Below, piece by piece: positions 45,086 through 56,899 of a stretch of 64,000 bases of DNA (positions are counted from its first letter, which is position 1; every line of letters begins with the position of its first letter). Under the pieces are notes generated by a model that did not search any database, had not been told where the DNA came from, and saw only the letters and a program-made list of their open reading frames with translations. The DNA is taken from NCBI GenBank assembly GCA_015680685.1, contig MNCI01007608.1, positions 56,489 to 120,488 of the forward strand, given 5' to 3'. A program made the translations under genes and the position numbers. Source of the DNA: Gnetum montanum (lineage: Eukaryota > Streptophyta > Gnetopsida > Gnetales > Gnetaceae).

Positions 45086-47178
45086 CTAAGATGATCACTT
45101 GTAGGTCTTAGGAGAGAAGAGCACTAAGATAAAAAATATTTTGTTTACCCTTATGAGATATAGGTAAGTTAATTAGGTAATCATTTGTTAAGAGAGGCTT
45201 CTGATAAGGAAATAAAGGTCTAATTAAGGTAGAAGTTCATCCTCCATAATTTTCTAAAGAGGATACAAAAGAAGCTAAACTTGATTTTCAGTCAAGAAGA
45301 AAAAGATCTAAAGTTCAACATTCCTATATTTTAGGGTGACTCAAGATTAGAGATTGAAGTAGAGACATTGGGTAGGCAGCCATGTTCACCTAAACCAAAA
45401 TTAAAAAATAAAATAAGGTTTTAGAAGCCTTAGAAAGAAATGATGTGAAGCATTTAAGTTAAATAACGTCGACATATCACACATGTCAAAATTCTATGAC
45501 ATGCATAATTTCTTAAGTTATAAAAGAAAAAAATAAAACTATAGTATCAAATCTTTCATTTACATCTGAGCAATTTGACAATTGATGTAGGAGAAAATTA
45601 GAAAGAAACAAAAATAATAGATGATAAAAGAGCAACGACAAGTGAGAGTAGCAATAGGTAGGGGACTGTAAGTAGAGCTAGCAGTAGCACAGGACTACCT
45701 CAGCCTTACTCACATCATCCTAAAGCTCAGACATGATTTATTCAAATCCTAGTTAGGAATTTTTGGAAAGTTTGAAACTAACCCTCTAGTTTTCTACAAC
45801 AACTCTTTTAGTTTCTAACATTTTGAGTAGATTTTGCTAGCAACTATAGTGCTAGGCTTAGCTTCGATGAGAATTTGTATTTTTCAAGAGCTTTAAATCT
45901 TGGATTTAAGCTTTTAGTTTGATTTTATTGTAGGGATTAAGAATCCCATGTTGTTAGCCTTGGTTTATAGGATTTTTAAGAAATTTCATAGATTTATTGC
46001 TAGAAGTTTTCTACATACATTAATCTATTTTAGTCCATGAGTCCTAGGTATGAAATGCATCATTTATCAAGGGTTTTAAGCAAACTGGCTACTTGGTTTA
46101 AGAGAAATCACAATTTTTTCACATCATTATTGTAGTGTAGTGAAAAATGATGTTAGGTGAAAATAATTTCATAATTTGAAGCTAGTTTAAGCTAAATATA
46201 GTAAGTATTTTAAGTTGAATAAGTATAAATATGTGCATATCAAAATTTTCATAGTGAAATTCATAATTGTTCTTGTAAATTATGAGAAAATGTGGATTCA
46301 GGAGTTTTTCATATAAAGAACATGTCATGGAAAGAATATGACATGAGTCTTTCAAGATAGTTGTATTTTTTTGAAATGCTTAAGTATCACATTTTTTATC
46401 TACAACATGATGTAGTCTATCAAAACAAACTTTAATGTATACTATTAGAACTTTGTAGTTAAACTTCTACACATTGCGTTAAAAATTCCAAGAGAGTTTT
46501 AACACAAATATCAATCTCAAGTTAGCAATATTTTCACATGTCATCAAAATATTAGTTAGAATGTATAATGTGAAAAACTATGTTTTCAATACTAAGTCAT
46601 TTTAAAGTCCTTTATAGAATGCAATAGCTCATAGGCTCCTTTGTATTGAGCCTATGTTCTTTGATGATGCCACCCTAATGCTGCAAAAACTATGGGCTTT
46701 CTATGGAGCTACAAAGTTTCTAAATTTTTATATTACTCACTTTCATGTATGGATGTGCTTGTAAGAAGAATTTGTGTTTTGAGATTTTGAGGAAATTCTT
46801 CCTAGATTCTTTACAAACCTCACAAAGATCATATTCAAAAAGAGGTCTAAGATTGAAAAGCTATCAAAGAATTTCTTTTTCTATTAAAAAAAATTGAAAA
46901 AGCTATGAAAAGGGTGGAATATTACAATTTAGTTCTAAAAATACATTACTCTTGAAAACCTAGACTTCTAGGAAAATGTCTAATCCTCCAAGCTCTTAGA
47001 CTTTTATTGAAAGATGATTTACGAAATTTTAAGTTAGTTTTACTTTAACTAAAACTAACTTTCACATTGTTATGTAAGTTTGTTGATCTAAACATAAAAA
47101 TTCCCAATCACTATTTTTGCAAAAATCTATTCTAAGATCCTTTCCAACATTAAAACTGGAGACCTTAGGTGATGTTTC
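45086..47178. other. AT-rich stretch without recognisable gene
   Basis: This should contain gag-protease and the 5' LTR of element D if it was complete, but no motif is visible and no LTR partner was found. The only longer words are low-complexity A/T runs. Confidence 0.45.
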
Positions 47179-47183
47179 ACTAT
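47179..47183. repeat. Target site duplication ACTAT, left (element F)
   Basis: It pairs with ACTGT at 53187-53191, with one transition between the copies. Confidence 0.65.
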
Positions 47184-48142
47184 TAATGAGTGGTGAGGTA
47201 TCCCTACACTCAACCATATGAATACAAGTGTTTCACGTACGATCCGGTTGAACTCCACAGATGGGCTAGTTTTGGTATCTAGATAGTTACTCATTGATCA
47301 AAGTTCACTATCTTCCCACATGGACTAGTATTTGCTTTGTCATGTATGGTTTAGTCCAAAGTGAGGTGTATGATGTGGTTTCTAACCTAGTGCTACTCCT
47401 AAAGGCAATGGAAAATATCTTTAATTAAGCTAAGAGGAAAAGGGAGAGAGAATCTAAACTAATAGGAGATAGGGATAGAGAATATAAGCTAGCCTAAGTG
47501 TGATAAGCATCTGTTCCTTAATCATCCAGACACATGTTGGACCTCGTGCACGACTACTATTGGGATTACCAAGCATAGATCCTAGGTACACTACTGGGTT
47601 ACCATGGAGTCACACTTAAATGCTCATGATTAAGTCATATTCATTCTGCATTTAAGGAGTTTAGGGTGAAGAGATATTAACTACAAAAGCAATAAATAAC
47701 AATAACAATTAAATAATTAAACTAAGTGAATGCTGCAATGATGAAGTAATCTCAATCTTTATTTTCGATCATATGCATGTCCAAGTACGTCACACTCGAA
47801 TAAAGGATGTTGTACAATTACAATCATCACACTGCAGGCATGTACCAAGAAATAATTCTAACTCTAAGAAGGAAAAACTATAGGATTTTGGGTAAGGGAC
47901 TAATAACTAATGCCAAAACCAAGAGCACCGCCTCTTATTTGTAGGCTCACACAAGAACCACGATATCATGTACCCGATATTTCTTGTGTCACGATATCAC
48001 ATACTCGATAATAAGGGTCCAATATTGGTATTCATCAGATAACAGGGGTTCAATATTGAGGGTTTGATAATGGGACTCATCATATAATAGGGATCTAATA
48101 ATAGGGGTCTAATAACAGGACCTGACAGACCCTGATTCATCA
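47184..48142 (-). repeat. 3' LTR of element F
   Basis: 959 bp. It matches 52243-53186 along its length with roughly one difference in ten bases over the first 300 bp by eye. The terminal TCATCA is TCATTA here. U3 (48000-48130) has GATATC- and ATAATAGGGGTC-type repeats. Confidence 0.9.
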
Positions 48143-48158
48143 TACCCCCATGACTGAA
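48143..48158 (-). other. Polypurine tract of element F
   Basis: The minus strand reads ATTCAGTCATGGGGGTA directly before the LTR start TGATGAATC. Confidence 0.7.
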
Positions 48159-50303
48159 TAATAACTCATCCTCGAGTCAATGAAAGTGAGGAACAAGTTC
48201 AATTGATTACACAGTGGCTAGGTATAGGATTATTAACTGATTAGGAACTTATTCATGCCACAGTGAAGAATTAAAAAAAACTTAAACATGGACACAAAAG
48301 ACAAAACTTGTGGAACTCATGGGGTTCTCGATAGTGGTGGCTCCTCCATGGGTGCCTTTCCTTTATTCTATGCTCTAGGCTTCTAAGATTGATACCGTTG
48401 AAGAAGCACTAGATATTTCTTCTCTTCTATCCATGGATTATGAGCCATCAATGCTGACATTCCAATGTTTGATGGAGTTGGCACTTTCCATGGACACGAC
48501 AACTACAGGAACACTTGATTGGCCTTGACATGTCATGCCACAAATAGCCATCATTCCTCTTCATAGGCTCAAGCCCTAACCTCTCCTCCTTTTTCTTGGA
48601 TAGATTATGTAGTAACAAGAGTTCCATGATGGATGCTAAGTGATTGTGCCTCCTACTCTACATGTTATGCATGAGGTCCTTGGCCTCTACCTCCCCTTGG
48701 GCATTCAATTGCACCTTGAGAAGGTCCTCTTTGTTATCTTCTTTTAGAGGCCATCTATAATCATACAAAGATCAATTGTTAGTAAGGTTATTGAGAAAAG
48801 TTCAATGATTTCATACCTTGCTCATTGCCTTTAATAAACGTTGAATTCATTGCTTAGTATGATTTTAGAGTTAGAATTTTTTTTCCAAGGAAGTTGGCCT
48901 AAAAGTTTAATGTTGGACCTGGTTTGTTTAGGTGACACATAAAAGGACTTGGTTTTGAGAAATGTTTGATAAAATAATGATAAAAGAAAGAATATATTTG
49001 GCAATGAAGTACTTGAAGGGCATAAAATGATGTGGTAGTGTGCAACAAGTACAAATTACAAGAGTCACACAAGTGGGTCCTCCCCAAAGCAGGTTCCAAC
49101 CTATAATGCCCTTGCGTAACCACACCTTAAAACATTTGAAAGTACTCGAAGGGTTAAATGTAATCTACACTGATGCAACAAAACACACACATGTAGATAT
49201 CACCGTGATGAGGTATGCATTCAATGCTACTAAAGTCACAAGTCACAATTACACAAACAGTGAGGTGAGGTGAATTGTGGAAGGGATTGTAGAGATTGGG
49301 ACATGAGGTAATTGGCTTAGGGCATAATGAATCTTATGTGTAAGGCATGATTAGTGTGTTAGCTAGCTGTCACTCCAAAATTAGGACCAAGTCCATTCCT
49401 TTAGTCAATGACATTGCATTGCATCATCCAATGATGGAAAACCATAAGAGAACCATGACAGTAAGGCATATGATCACTTGGCATTTCGTACAAGAGCGGA
49501 GTGATTTTGCTTGTGGCACTCATTTTTTTTAATGAAGTATTGCTTTATGTAGAGAAGCCACTACCTTTAGGCATGGGTGCATGTCTTTCCAATGGGATCC
49601 CCTAGAATAGCATTATTATTTTTTGGTTGGGTGCCTTTTGATTACTCTTACACCCATTTTTCATTAGATCTATAAGGATCTTAGTACAATTGAGCTGCAT
49701 GGTAACTCCTACAGATGTCACCAAAGAGAATCCACAAGTCCCATTGATGTCACATCCTAACCATTCCCTCTTGGTCCATCCTTCTTCATTCTGGGTATAA
49801 TAACATAAGGTTACTTTACTTTTTAATGATTAAGAATATCATTGTACCTAAGGTAGAACCCCTTATTACTAGAATGGATGGATGGATGTTGTGGGCTCAC
49901 TGTTCAAATAATTAGTCACCTGAGACTTGATAGCATAAAACAACATCTCAACCAATGGTTCACATGAGTGTTTTATTCCTAGATGAGATTACTCATAAAA
50001 AGGTTAAAAGATGAAAAAATAAATGAAAAGATAAAACAACAAATTGAAAGATGAAAAAATGGAAAACAAAAATTGTAAAATTCAAAGAAAAGGAAAATTT
50101 TTTATTAATCCTGCTTGTTAGAATGGAGGGTATCCCCCATAACTAAACAATTGAGCATGGATAGGATTAATAAATGAAGAATTGGGATCCTTGCATGTTG
50201 AAAGTGTTGGGACTTGATCATACTTACCCCATTGGGGTTCACACACTTGGTTATAGTAAGCATAGTGGGGCAATTTATAAGCTGTAGTTAATTGATGAGT
50301 AGT
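48159..50303 (-). other. Post-gag internal region of element F
   Basis: Homologous to 32652-34678 of E. Near 48745-48690 the minus strand reads KEDNKEDLLKVQLNAQGEVE with Gln where E has TAG, so a protein-coding frame probably once ended here. No PR, RT, RNase H or integrase motif was found in about 2.1 kb. Confidence 0.55.
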
Positions 50304-52119
50304 TCACCCACTATGGTACCCTTGACCGTAAGATGGTATGCAAGGATTGATTTTTCTCCCTTGGTGGTTATATTCATTAGGCCCCATGGTTGTTGGAGTA
50401 GTGGTTGATGGACCAAAGAAAGTAACACGAGGTGTTGGATTCAAGGAGGGAGCTGCACCACAGTGTTGAACTTGTGTTGAGTTGGTAGATGCAGTGGTTT
50501 CTGAACTGTGGTTTCCCTTTCTATGGTTACATCTAAAGAAGGGACATCTCTGATGTTGAGGAGATTTCCCATTGCTATTGTCAGCAGAAGCACAAGTAAT
50601 ATTCATGGGTTGCTGCTATGGTGAAAACCCTCCTAGAACACTTGGTTGGTGGCGATGTAGAAGGAGGTGAAGGATGAGAATGTTGAAATTAAGGAGAAGT
50701 GTAATGTACACGAGGTGGTGGTCTTGTTGGAGAGGATATGGGTTGGTAGTATTGCAGAGAGTAATAATAATGTGGTGAGATAGAGGATGTTGACTAAGTT
50801 GGGGAAATAGGATGTTAAACTTGATAAGCACCTAGGTTTAGATTGTACAAAGGGTGTAACCAGTTTGAAAGTGACCTCCCCCACGACTGGGATTTTTGCC
50901 ACTATGATTGAACACAATATCTATGTACAAACTCTAGGTGCAACACTCTTTCCCAATGCTCATGAAAATGTGACAAGATTAGGCATTGGCCCTTGGTGTG
51001 ATCGTACAAGCAAATGTCACATTGATATGTATGATTGGTAGTTAAGTTCTTATTCTCTTCTATCCTTCTTTCCGATTTTCTAAGGGTATTTTGTCCTACT
51101 TCTTGGTTCATCATGACTCTACCTCCAATAATGTTGGCATATTCTCTGCATTTTTTATGCATCCATTCCATCATCTTATTGATCTTTGCCTCAATTTCAT
51201 TCAAGGATTATAGTATTGGCAAAGATGGTTCCACCTCCTTGTGGTGAGTTGATTTCTCCTCTTCATAATCATGGGCCCTTGTTGAATTAAGGTTTTCGGC
51301 TTGTTGAGATTTTTCAATGTTTTCCCATCTAGCCATTTCTCCTTCTTTATTTTCTACTTGCTTAATAAGCTCTTGGAATTGATGGGTTCGGAGCTCATAT
51401 AGTTGACCTTGGGCATACATCCCTAGGATCTCACTTGTTTCATTATGGAGCCCATCTATAATATGGTACATTATCCTTTCCTCAGAGAACTCATGGCTTG
51501 GGTAGTTGTTTAATAATGCATAATATCTTTCTAAGGCCATGTCCAAGGGTTCATGTTGTGCTTATTTCCACTCTTGGATTTGTTTCCTCAAGGCTGACAC
51601 TCTTTCATAAGTTTGATATCTTTCATTGAATAGTTCTACCATTGTTGGTCAATGTTGGATTGATTTTGGTTTTAACGACCTATACCATACTTTTGTGTGG
51701 CCAACGATTGTCATAGGAAAGAGCTTAAGTTTTTTCCATCCATTGTCAATGTTTTTCCATACACAGGCATCATGGAAGGCTTGTAGATGATGTTTCCAAT
51801 CTAAATCATAGCCTCCTGAAAACTTGGAAAAGTTGTTTAAATCAAGCCTGGGTAGATGGCTTTCCTTGCGATGCTTGCAAGATATTCGAACAACCTCTTG
51901 TATTTACATTAGGCTTGTAATTTCTAGTAGGGGTTCATTGTCACTAGGTATGTTATGCATTCATGATTTGGGATGATGTTGTCTTTGTTTATGTTTATAG
52001 GAAACCCCTACATCAGATTGGGTACTCCAAACTTCAACTTCATCATCATATAATTTGTTGGTTCTCCAATGAATTTCCCTACTGATTGTTACATTATCCT
52101 AATCTTGTGAGAGAGACAT
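50304..52119 (-). pseudogene. Decayed gag of element F
   Basis: The likely start is ATG at 52119 (MSLSQD, one stop, then NVTISREIHWRTNKLYDDE), shared with G. The frame is kept to 50902 with few stops: SHLPRLDLNNFSKFSGGYDL, HLQAFHDACVWKNIDNGWKK, VWYRSLKPKSIQH, DMALERYYALLNNYPSHEFS, GLHNETSEILGMYAQGQLYE, NEIEAKINKMMEWMHKK and CDICLYDHTKGQC, an intact C-x2-C-x3-H-x4-C metal-binding motif. After a stop the Pro/Ser/Tyr-rich tail follows, and after a frameshift 50606-50304 reads SPQHQRCPFFRCNHRKGNHS. Gag would form the particle and bind RNA. Confidence 0.87.
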
Positions 52120-52229
52120 TGTGTGTAACTTAATTGAAATTAATTTCTTTTCTAAAAGATGTATCATGAATACTTTGTTACAGCAATCTTGTATGATGTA
52201 ACTAGTCTAAATAACTAGCACCATCCTAA

Positions 52230-52241
52230 GCAACGGTGCCA
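52230..52241 (-). other. Primer binding site, tRNA-Asp-like (element F)
   Basis: The minus strand reads TGGCACCGTTGC one base after the LTR end. The Athila/Tat-type PBS complementary to tRNA-Asp begins TGGCGCCGTTGC, so there is one mismatch in 12. Confidence 0.7.
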
Positions 52242-52242
52242 A

Positions 52243-53186
52243 TGATGAGTGGCGAGGTAGCCCTACACTCAACCATACGAATACAAGCGTTTCATGCATG
52301 ATTCAGTTGAACTCCATAGATGGGCTAGTTGTGGCATCTAGATAGTTAATCATTGATTGTATTTTGCCGTCTTCCCACCTGGACTAGTATTTTCTTTGTC
52401 ACATATGGTTTACTCGAGAGTGAGGTGTATGATGTGGTTTCTAACCTAGTGCTACTCTTAGAGGCAATGGAAAATATCTTTAATTAAGCTAAGAGGAAAA
52501 GGGAGAGAGAATCTAAACTAATAGGAGATAGGGAGAGAGAATCTAAGATAACCTAAGTGTGATGAGCATCCATTCCTTAATCATCCATACACATCTTGGA
52601 CCTCATGCATGACTACTACTAGGATTACCAAGCGTAGATCCTAGGTACACTATTGGGTTACCAAGTAGTCACACTTAAATGCTCGTGATTAATTCATACT
52701 CATTCTATGTTTAAGGAGTTTAGGGTGAAGAGATATTAACAATGAAAGCAATAAATAACAATAACAATTAAATAATTAAACTAAGTGAATGCTACAAAGA
52801 TGAAGTAATATCGATCTTTATTTCCATTCATGTGCGTGTCCAAGTATGTCACACTCAAATAAAGGATGTCGTACAATTACAATCATCACATTGCAGGCAT
52901 GCACTAAGAAATAATTCTAAGTCTAAGAAGGAAAAATGCAAGAGTTTGGGTAAGGGACTAAGAACTAATGCTAAAACCAAGTGCGCTACCTATTATTTAT
53001 AAGCTCACATGGGAACCACAATATTGTGTACCCGATATCGCTTGTGTCGCAATATTGCGTACCTGATAATGAGGGTCCAATATCGAGACTCATTAGATAA
53101 CAGGGGTTGAATATTGAGGGTCTGATAATGTGACTCATCATATAATAAGGGTCTGATAATAGGACCTAATAGACCATGATTCATCA
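52243..53186 (-). repeat. 5' LTR of element F
   Basis: 944 bp with intact TGATGA...TCATCA ends. A TATAAATA box is at 52994-53001 on the minus strand. Confidence 0.9.
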
Positions 53187-53191
53187 ACTGT
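53187..53191. repeat. Target site duplication ACTGT, right (element F)
   Basis: Pairs with ACTAT at 47179-47183. Confidence 0.65.
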
Positions 53192-55533
53192 GATGCTTAG
53201 TATAAGGGATTATGACTCCACAAATTCTAGAGTGAATATAAAAGTTCAGGATGGCTTCATTCTTTATGGAATGAAGTCCATGGAGAAAATATAAAGTAAC
53301 CAAAAGGGTCAAGGATCATCCTAACGTCTAAGAATAAGTATATGCATATGCTTAGGGTTTTATTTTGAAACGTTAGATAGAATATGGTACTAATTATTAA
53401 ATGGACTTATTTTTTAGCTCAAATAAGTATTAATGATGTGAAATTTATTAACTTCATAGAAACAATGGAAGAATTTAAAGTAAGATCTATCAATGAAGTG
53501 TTAAGAACTCAAAAGTAATTATTTGACGAAGAGAACATCAAATAATTTAATAAGCTTGATAAGATGGAAATTTTGTGTGCTTAGAACTAAAGAATTTCTA
53601 CCCCAGTGTGGTAGAATGTGTAAGCCTAATAAAAATCTATTTAGCAAAGAAGGATATTTTTGTGGTTCATATATATTTGAAGCAAGTCATTATGACTTGG
53701 AACTTAGCTACAATAAGGTAATGATTAGGTTTTCTAAAGAGGGGAATAAAGATTGACGATCCAAAGCTAGACTACATAGACCTATAAATCATGAAGAAAT
53801 GGATTTATTCAAGAAGAAGGATATCATCAACATATGCAAGGAGATGAATGGGAATTTGAAGAAGTTAATCCTATTATTCATTGAAAGACTATTCTATAAT
53901 AACATAGGTTAGAAATGGAAGCTAGCCCCAAAATGGTTGTAGGAGTTGTATTGGTTGATGATCCAAGGGAGGGGGGTTGATTGGACACCAATAATCTATC
54001 AAGGGGTAGTTGAAGAGATGGAAAAACTACCCCAAGAGAAAAAAAGAGAACAAGAAGATGATGAGCAAGGGACTCTAGTTTGGATTTTACTATGGGTTAA
54101 TAAAGGCTATGGAAACTTTATTTTTGAGAGGTAAAGAGAACCAAGAAAATGTTGTTTTTGAGAAGGACTTTAGGTCCCTATTGTGCTAACACCTTGGAAG
54201 TATAATATCTACATATAACATTGGAGGTAGTGAGTCTTTGACATCATGGTTAAAGACCAAAGAGGAAGTTGGTTCTTCAATGTTTGAAAGTATTAAAGAA
54301 CCAAATAAGAATATAAGTGAAGATGCACAAGCAGGAAAGAAGGGAATTTTAGAAATAATCTTTACAAATGTCAAGAAGGAAAGAGCTTCAAGAAAGAAGA
54401 AACCTCTTTTAGAGGAAGAAAACATCTCCTAAAATATCCCTAAAATAAATATCTCCTAGAAGAAGATAGAAGAACAAATAAGTAAGTTTATCTTAATAAG
54501 TCATATTTTTCCAAGTGTAAATGATGTAGCATAATTTTTAGTAGGTAGCATAATTTTTAGTTTTTATATTGACAAAGAATGATGTGATACTAACACCTTG
54601 ATCATTTTGCAGAAGCTACCCAAGGAAAAGAGCCTTGGAATGATAAGCAAACAAGCTACAGTCTAGCCTTCCCTTAATCCTTGAAGGTTAGAAAGAATGT
54701 ATGAGAAAAGAAAAACTATATTTATTTAGTTTTATTAGAGATAAAAAAGATGGAAATAGAAAATTTTAGGTTAAACCTTGATGATTTAGGTTAAGAGGAC
54801 TAGAAGAGCTAGGAGAGAGATAGAGACAAGCTATTAGAAATGAAGATCCCTCCTCTCCATCATATAAATGACACTCCTTTAGCTAGTAAACTCGTTTTGA
54901 ATAATTCAGAGGCTTGCAAGTAGATAAACAATATGACTAGTTAAAAAATCTTCACATCATATGATAAGTGTCTTTAACATTATGTCAAAGATTATACATC
55001 AATTTTATAATTGTGAAAATGCATTAACCTATTTGTATTCTTTTTCAAAGATGAAAAGAAAATCTAGGCTTGTGTTAAGGATAAGCAAGTGATGTTGAAA
55101 AATTTAGCAAAAAACATGAAGAGAAAGTTAAAATTAATCTCTCTAGGAGAAGGTAAGCAATTTAAACATTATTACTAAAGAATAATATCTAATTTTAGTA
55201 GTGGAGAATCTAACATTATCTATTTTTTTTATGTAGAAATAAAGATTAAGTTGAATAAGAATTTGATGACATTCCATGATCTAATAATGAACATGGATAT
55301 AACAATGGAAAATATATTTGTAGATAAAATAAGCACATCCCTCAAATATGCCAACGATATGGAGTATTGGCCATAGAGCAAGCCAACATGAATGTCATAC
55401 TCCTAGACTCCTTAGAGAAAGCATACAAGAAAGAAAATAAGCATGACAAATAAATAAAGATGTTATTTAACCAAGTGGATTTGTTAGAGGCTAAAATAAG
55501 AGGTACTAACATGATCAAACATAACCCTCCTTC
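53192..55533 (+). pseudogene. Upstream part of the ULP1-like gene remnant (exon-like blocks)
   Basis: Charged, exon-like frames on the plus strand: KNLFSKEGYFCGSYIFEASH (about 53630-53690), LLFIERLFYNNIG and DWTPIIYQGVVEEMEKLPQE (53870-54040), TSWLKTKEEVGSSMFESIKE (54238 on) and LEIIFTNVKKERASRKKK. A GTAAGT donor near 54480 and a TTTTGCAG acceptor at 54612 suggest an intron. I do not recognise these parts on their own. They lie on the same strand as the protease-like domain at 63340-63841, and only element G separates the two, which is why I join them. Confidence 0.4.
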
Positions 55534-55538
55534 CCATG
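55534..55538. repeat. Target site duplication CCATG, left (element G)
   Basis: Exact partner at 61985-61989. Confidence 0.85.
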
Positions 55539-56361
55539 TGATGAGCTGTGAGGTACCCCTATGCCCAACCACACAAATCACAAGCATTCACACATGATCT
55601 GGTCAAATTCCATGGATTGGACTAGTTGTGGCATCTAGATCACTATGCTTTGATAACAATTCATTGTCTTCCCACTTGGACTAGTGGTAGCTTTGTCACA
55701 TATGGTTTAGTCCAAAGTGAGGCATATGATGTTCTTCCTAATTCTACGCTACTCCTAATGATGATATAAAAGTAAATTAATTAAGCTACTAGGAAATCAA
55801 AAATAAGATCTAAACTAGCCTATATGCGATGAGTATCTACCCTTAATCATTTGTATACGTCTTGGACTTCATGAGACTACTTCTAGGATTTCCAAGCATA
55901 TGTCACTGGTTATGCGAAATAATACACTTCTAGATTACCAAGTATCTACACTTAAACATTTGTGATTTAAGACGTATCCATTTTTCTCAATAAAAGGAAT
56001 AATAAATAGTAATAAATGAAAATATTTAACTAAATAAATTAATAAATAATTATCAATTAAAAGCAACAATAATCTAAGTGGATGCTACAATGATGGAAGT
56101 AATCTTGATCTCTATTGCCAATCATGTAACATGTCCAAGTACATCACACTCAAATAAATGTGTCATACAATTACAAACATCACACTATGGGCATGCACTA
56201 GGAATAACAAACTTTAAAGGGAAGAAAAATAAAAACTAAAACTATCTTCTACTCTATCCTTCATGTCTCAATTGGGTGCCCAAGTGCTATATTTATAGGA
56301 CAACCCAGAAGAGGTGATGTCAAATATCTGATGTTAGGGCTTACCAAATGACATCTCATCA
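55539..56361 (-). repeat. 3' LTR of element G
   Basis: 823 bp, TGATGA...TCATCA ends. It shares with E/F the words GGACTAGTTGTGGCATCTAG, GGTTTAGTCCAAAGTGAGG and TACCAAGTATCTACACTTAA. A TATAAATA box is at 56290-56297 on the minus strand. Confidence 0.88.
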
Positions 56362-56376
56362 TACCCCCATAACTGA
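56362..56376 (-). other. Polypurine tract of element G
   Basis: The minus strand reads CAGTTATGGGGGTA before the LTR start. Confidence 0.65.
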
Positions 56377-56899
56377 ATGAAAACTCATCCTTGAGTTAAA
56401 AAAATGAGGAATAAGCCTCTTACAAAACATTGGTGAGTCTAGGATTATTGACTGACTCAAAAAATAAATAGAATGATTGACCCTTCACATGATACAGTGG
56501 TGCAATACAAAAATGGGACACTTTACTATAAACAAAATAAAAATAAAATTGGGAAGCTCATGTGGTGCCTAAAGGTAATGACCCTTCTATTAGCTAGTTC
56601 CCTTTGTCACTAGGCCATTGAAATTAGTAGCAATTGAGCAAGGCCTACAATTTTTCTTCCTTCATCCTTGGATCATGCACCATCCAAGTTACTGTGCTGA
56701 TGTGTGCTGGCACTGGTACATTCTAAGGACTTAATAGTTGTAGAAACATCTGATTCACCTTTACATACCACATTGCAAACTACTGTATTTCTTCCTCAAA
56801 AGCCCTAACTTTATCTCTAAGTCATGATAATTTGTTAATCTTTGATCTAGGTTCGAGGCTATATTCTTTTGTCCCTAATAACTAGCATTGCCCATCTCT
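56377..56899 (-). other. 3' untranslated region of element G
   Basis: About 0.5 kb between the end of ORF2 and the PPT with no recognisable motif. It resembles the corresponding part of F in wording (CTCATCCTTGAGTTAA near the PPT). Confidence 0.5.

Larger units (their letters stand above)
47184..53186 (-). mobile_element. Complete LTR element F, gag-bearing, no pol (family E/F/G)
   Basis: 6.0 kb on the minus strand: 5' LTR (53186-52243), PBS (52241-52230), gag (52119 to about 50304), 2.1 kb without pol motifs, PPT, 3' LTR (48142-47184). The target duplication is ACTRT. It is homologous to element E over the LTRs, gag and post-gag region. There is no gap inside it, so it is the best copy for judging the family structure. 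Confidence 0.88.

Noticed and set aside
48899-49123. 74-codon minus-strand frame overlapping 48928-49125
   Set aside because: It overlaps the frame shared with element E but in another frame, with no counterpart in E.
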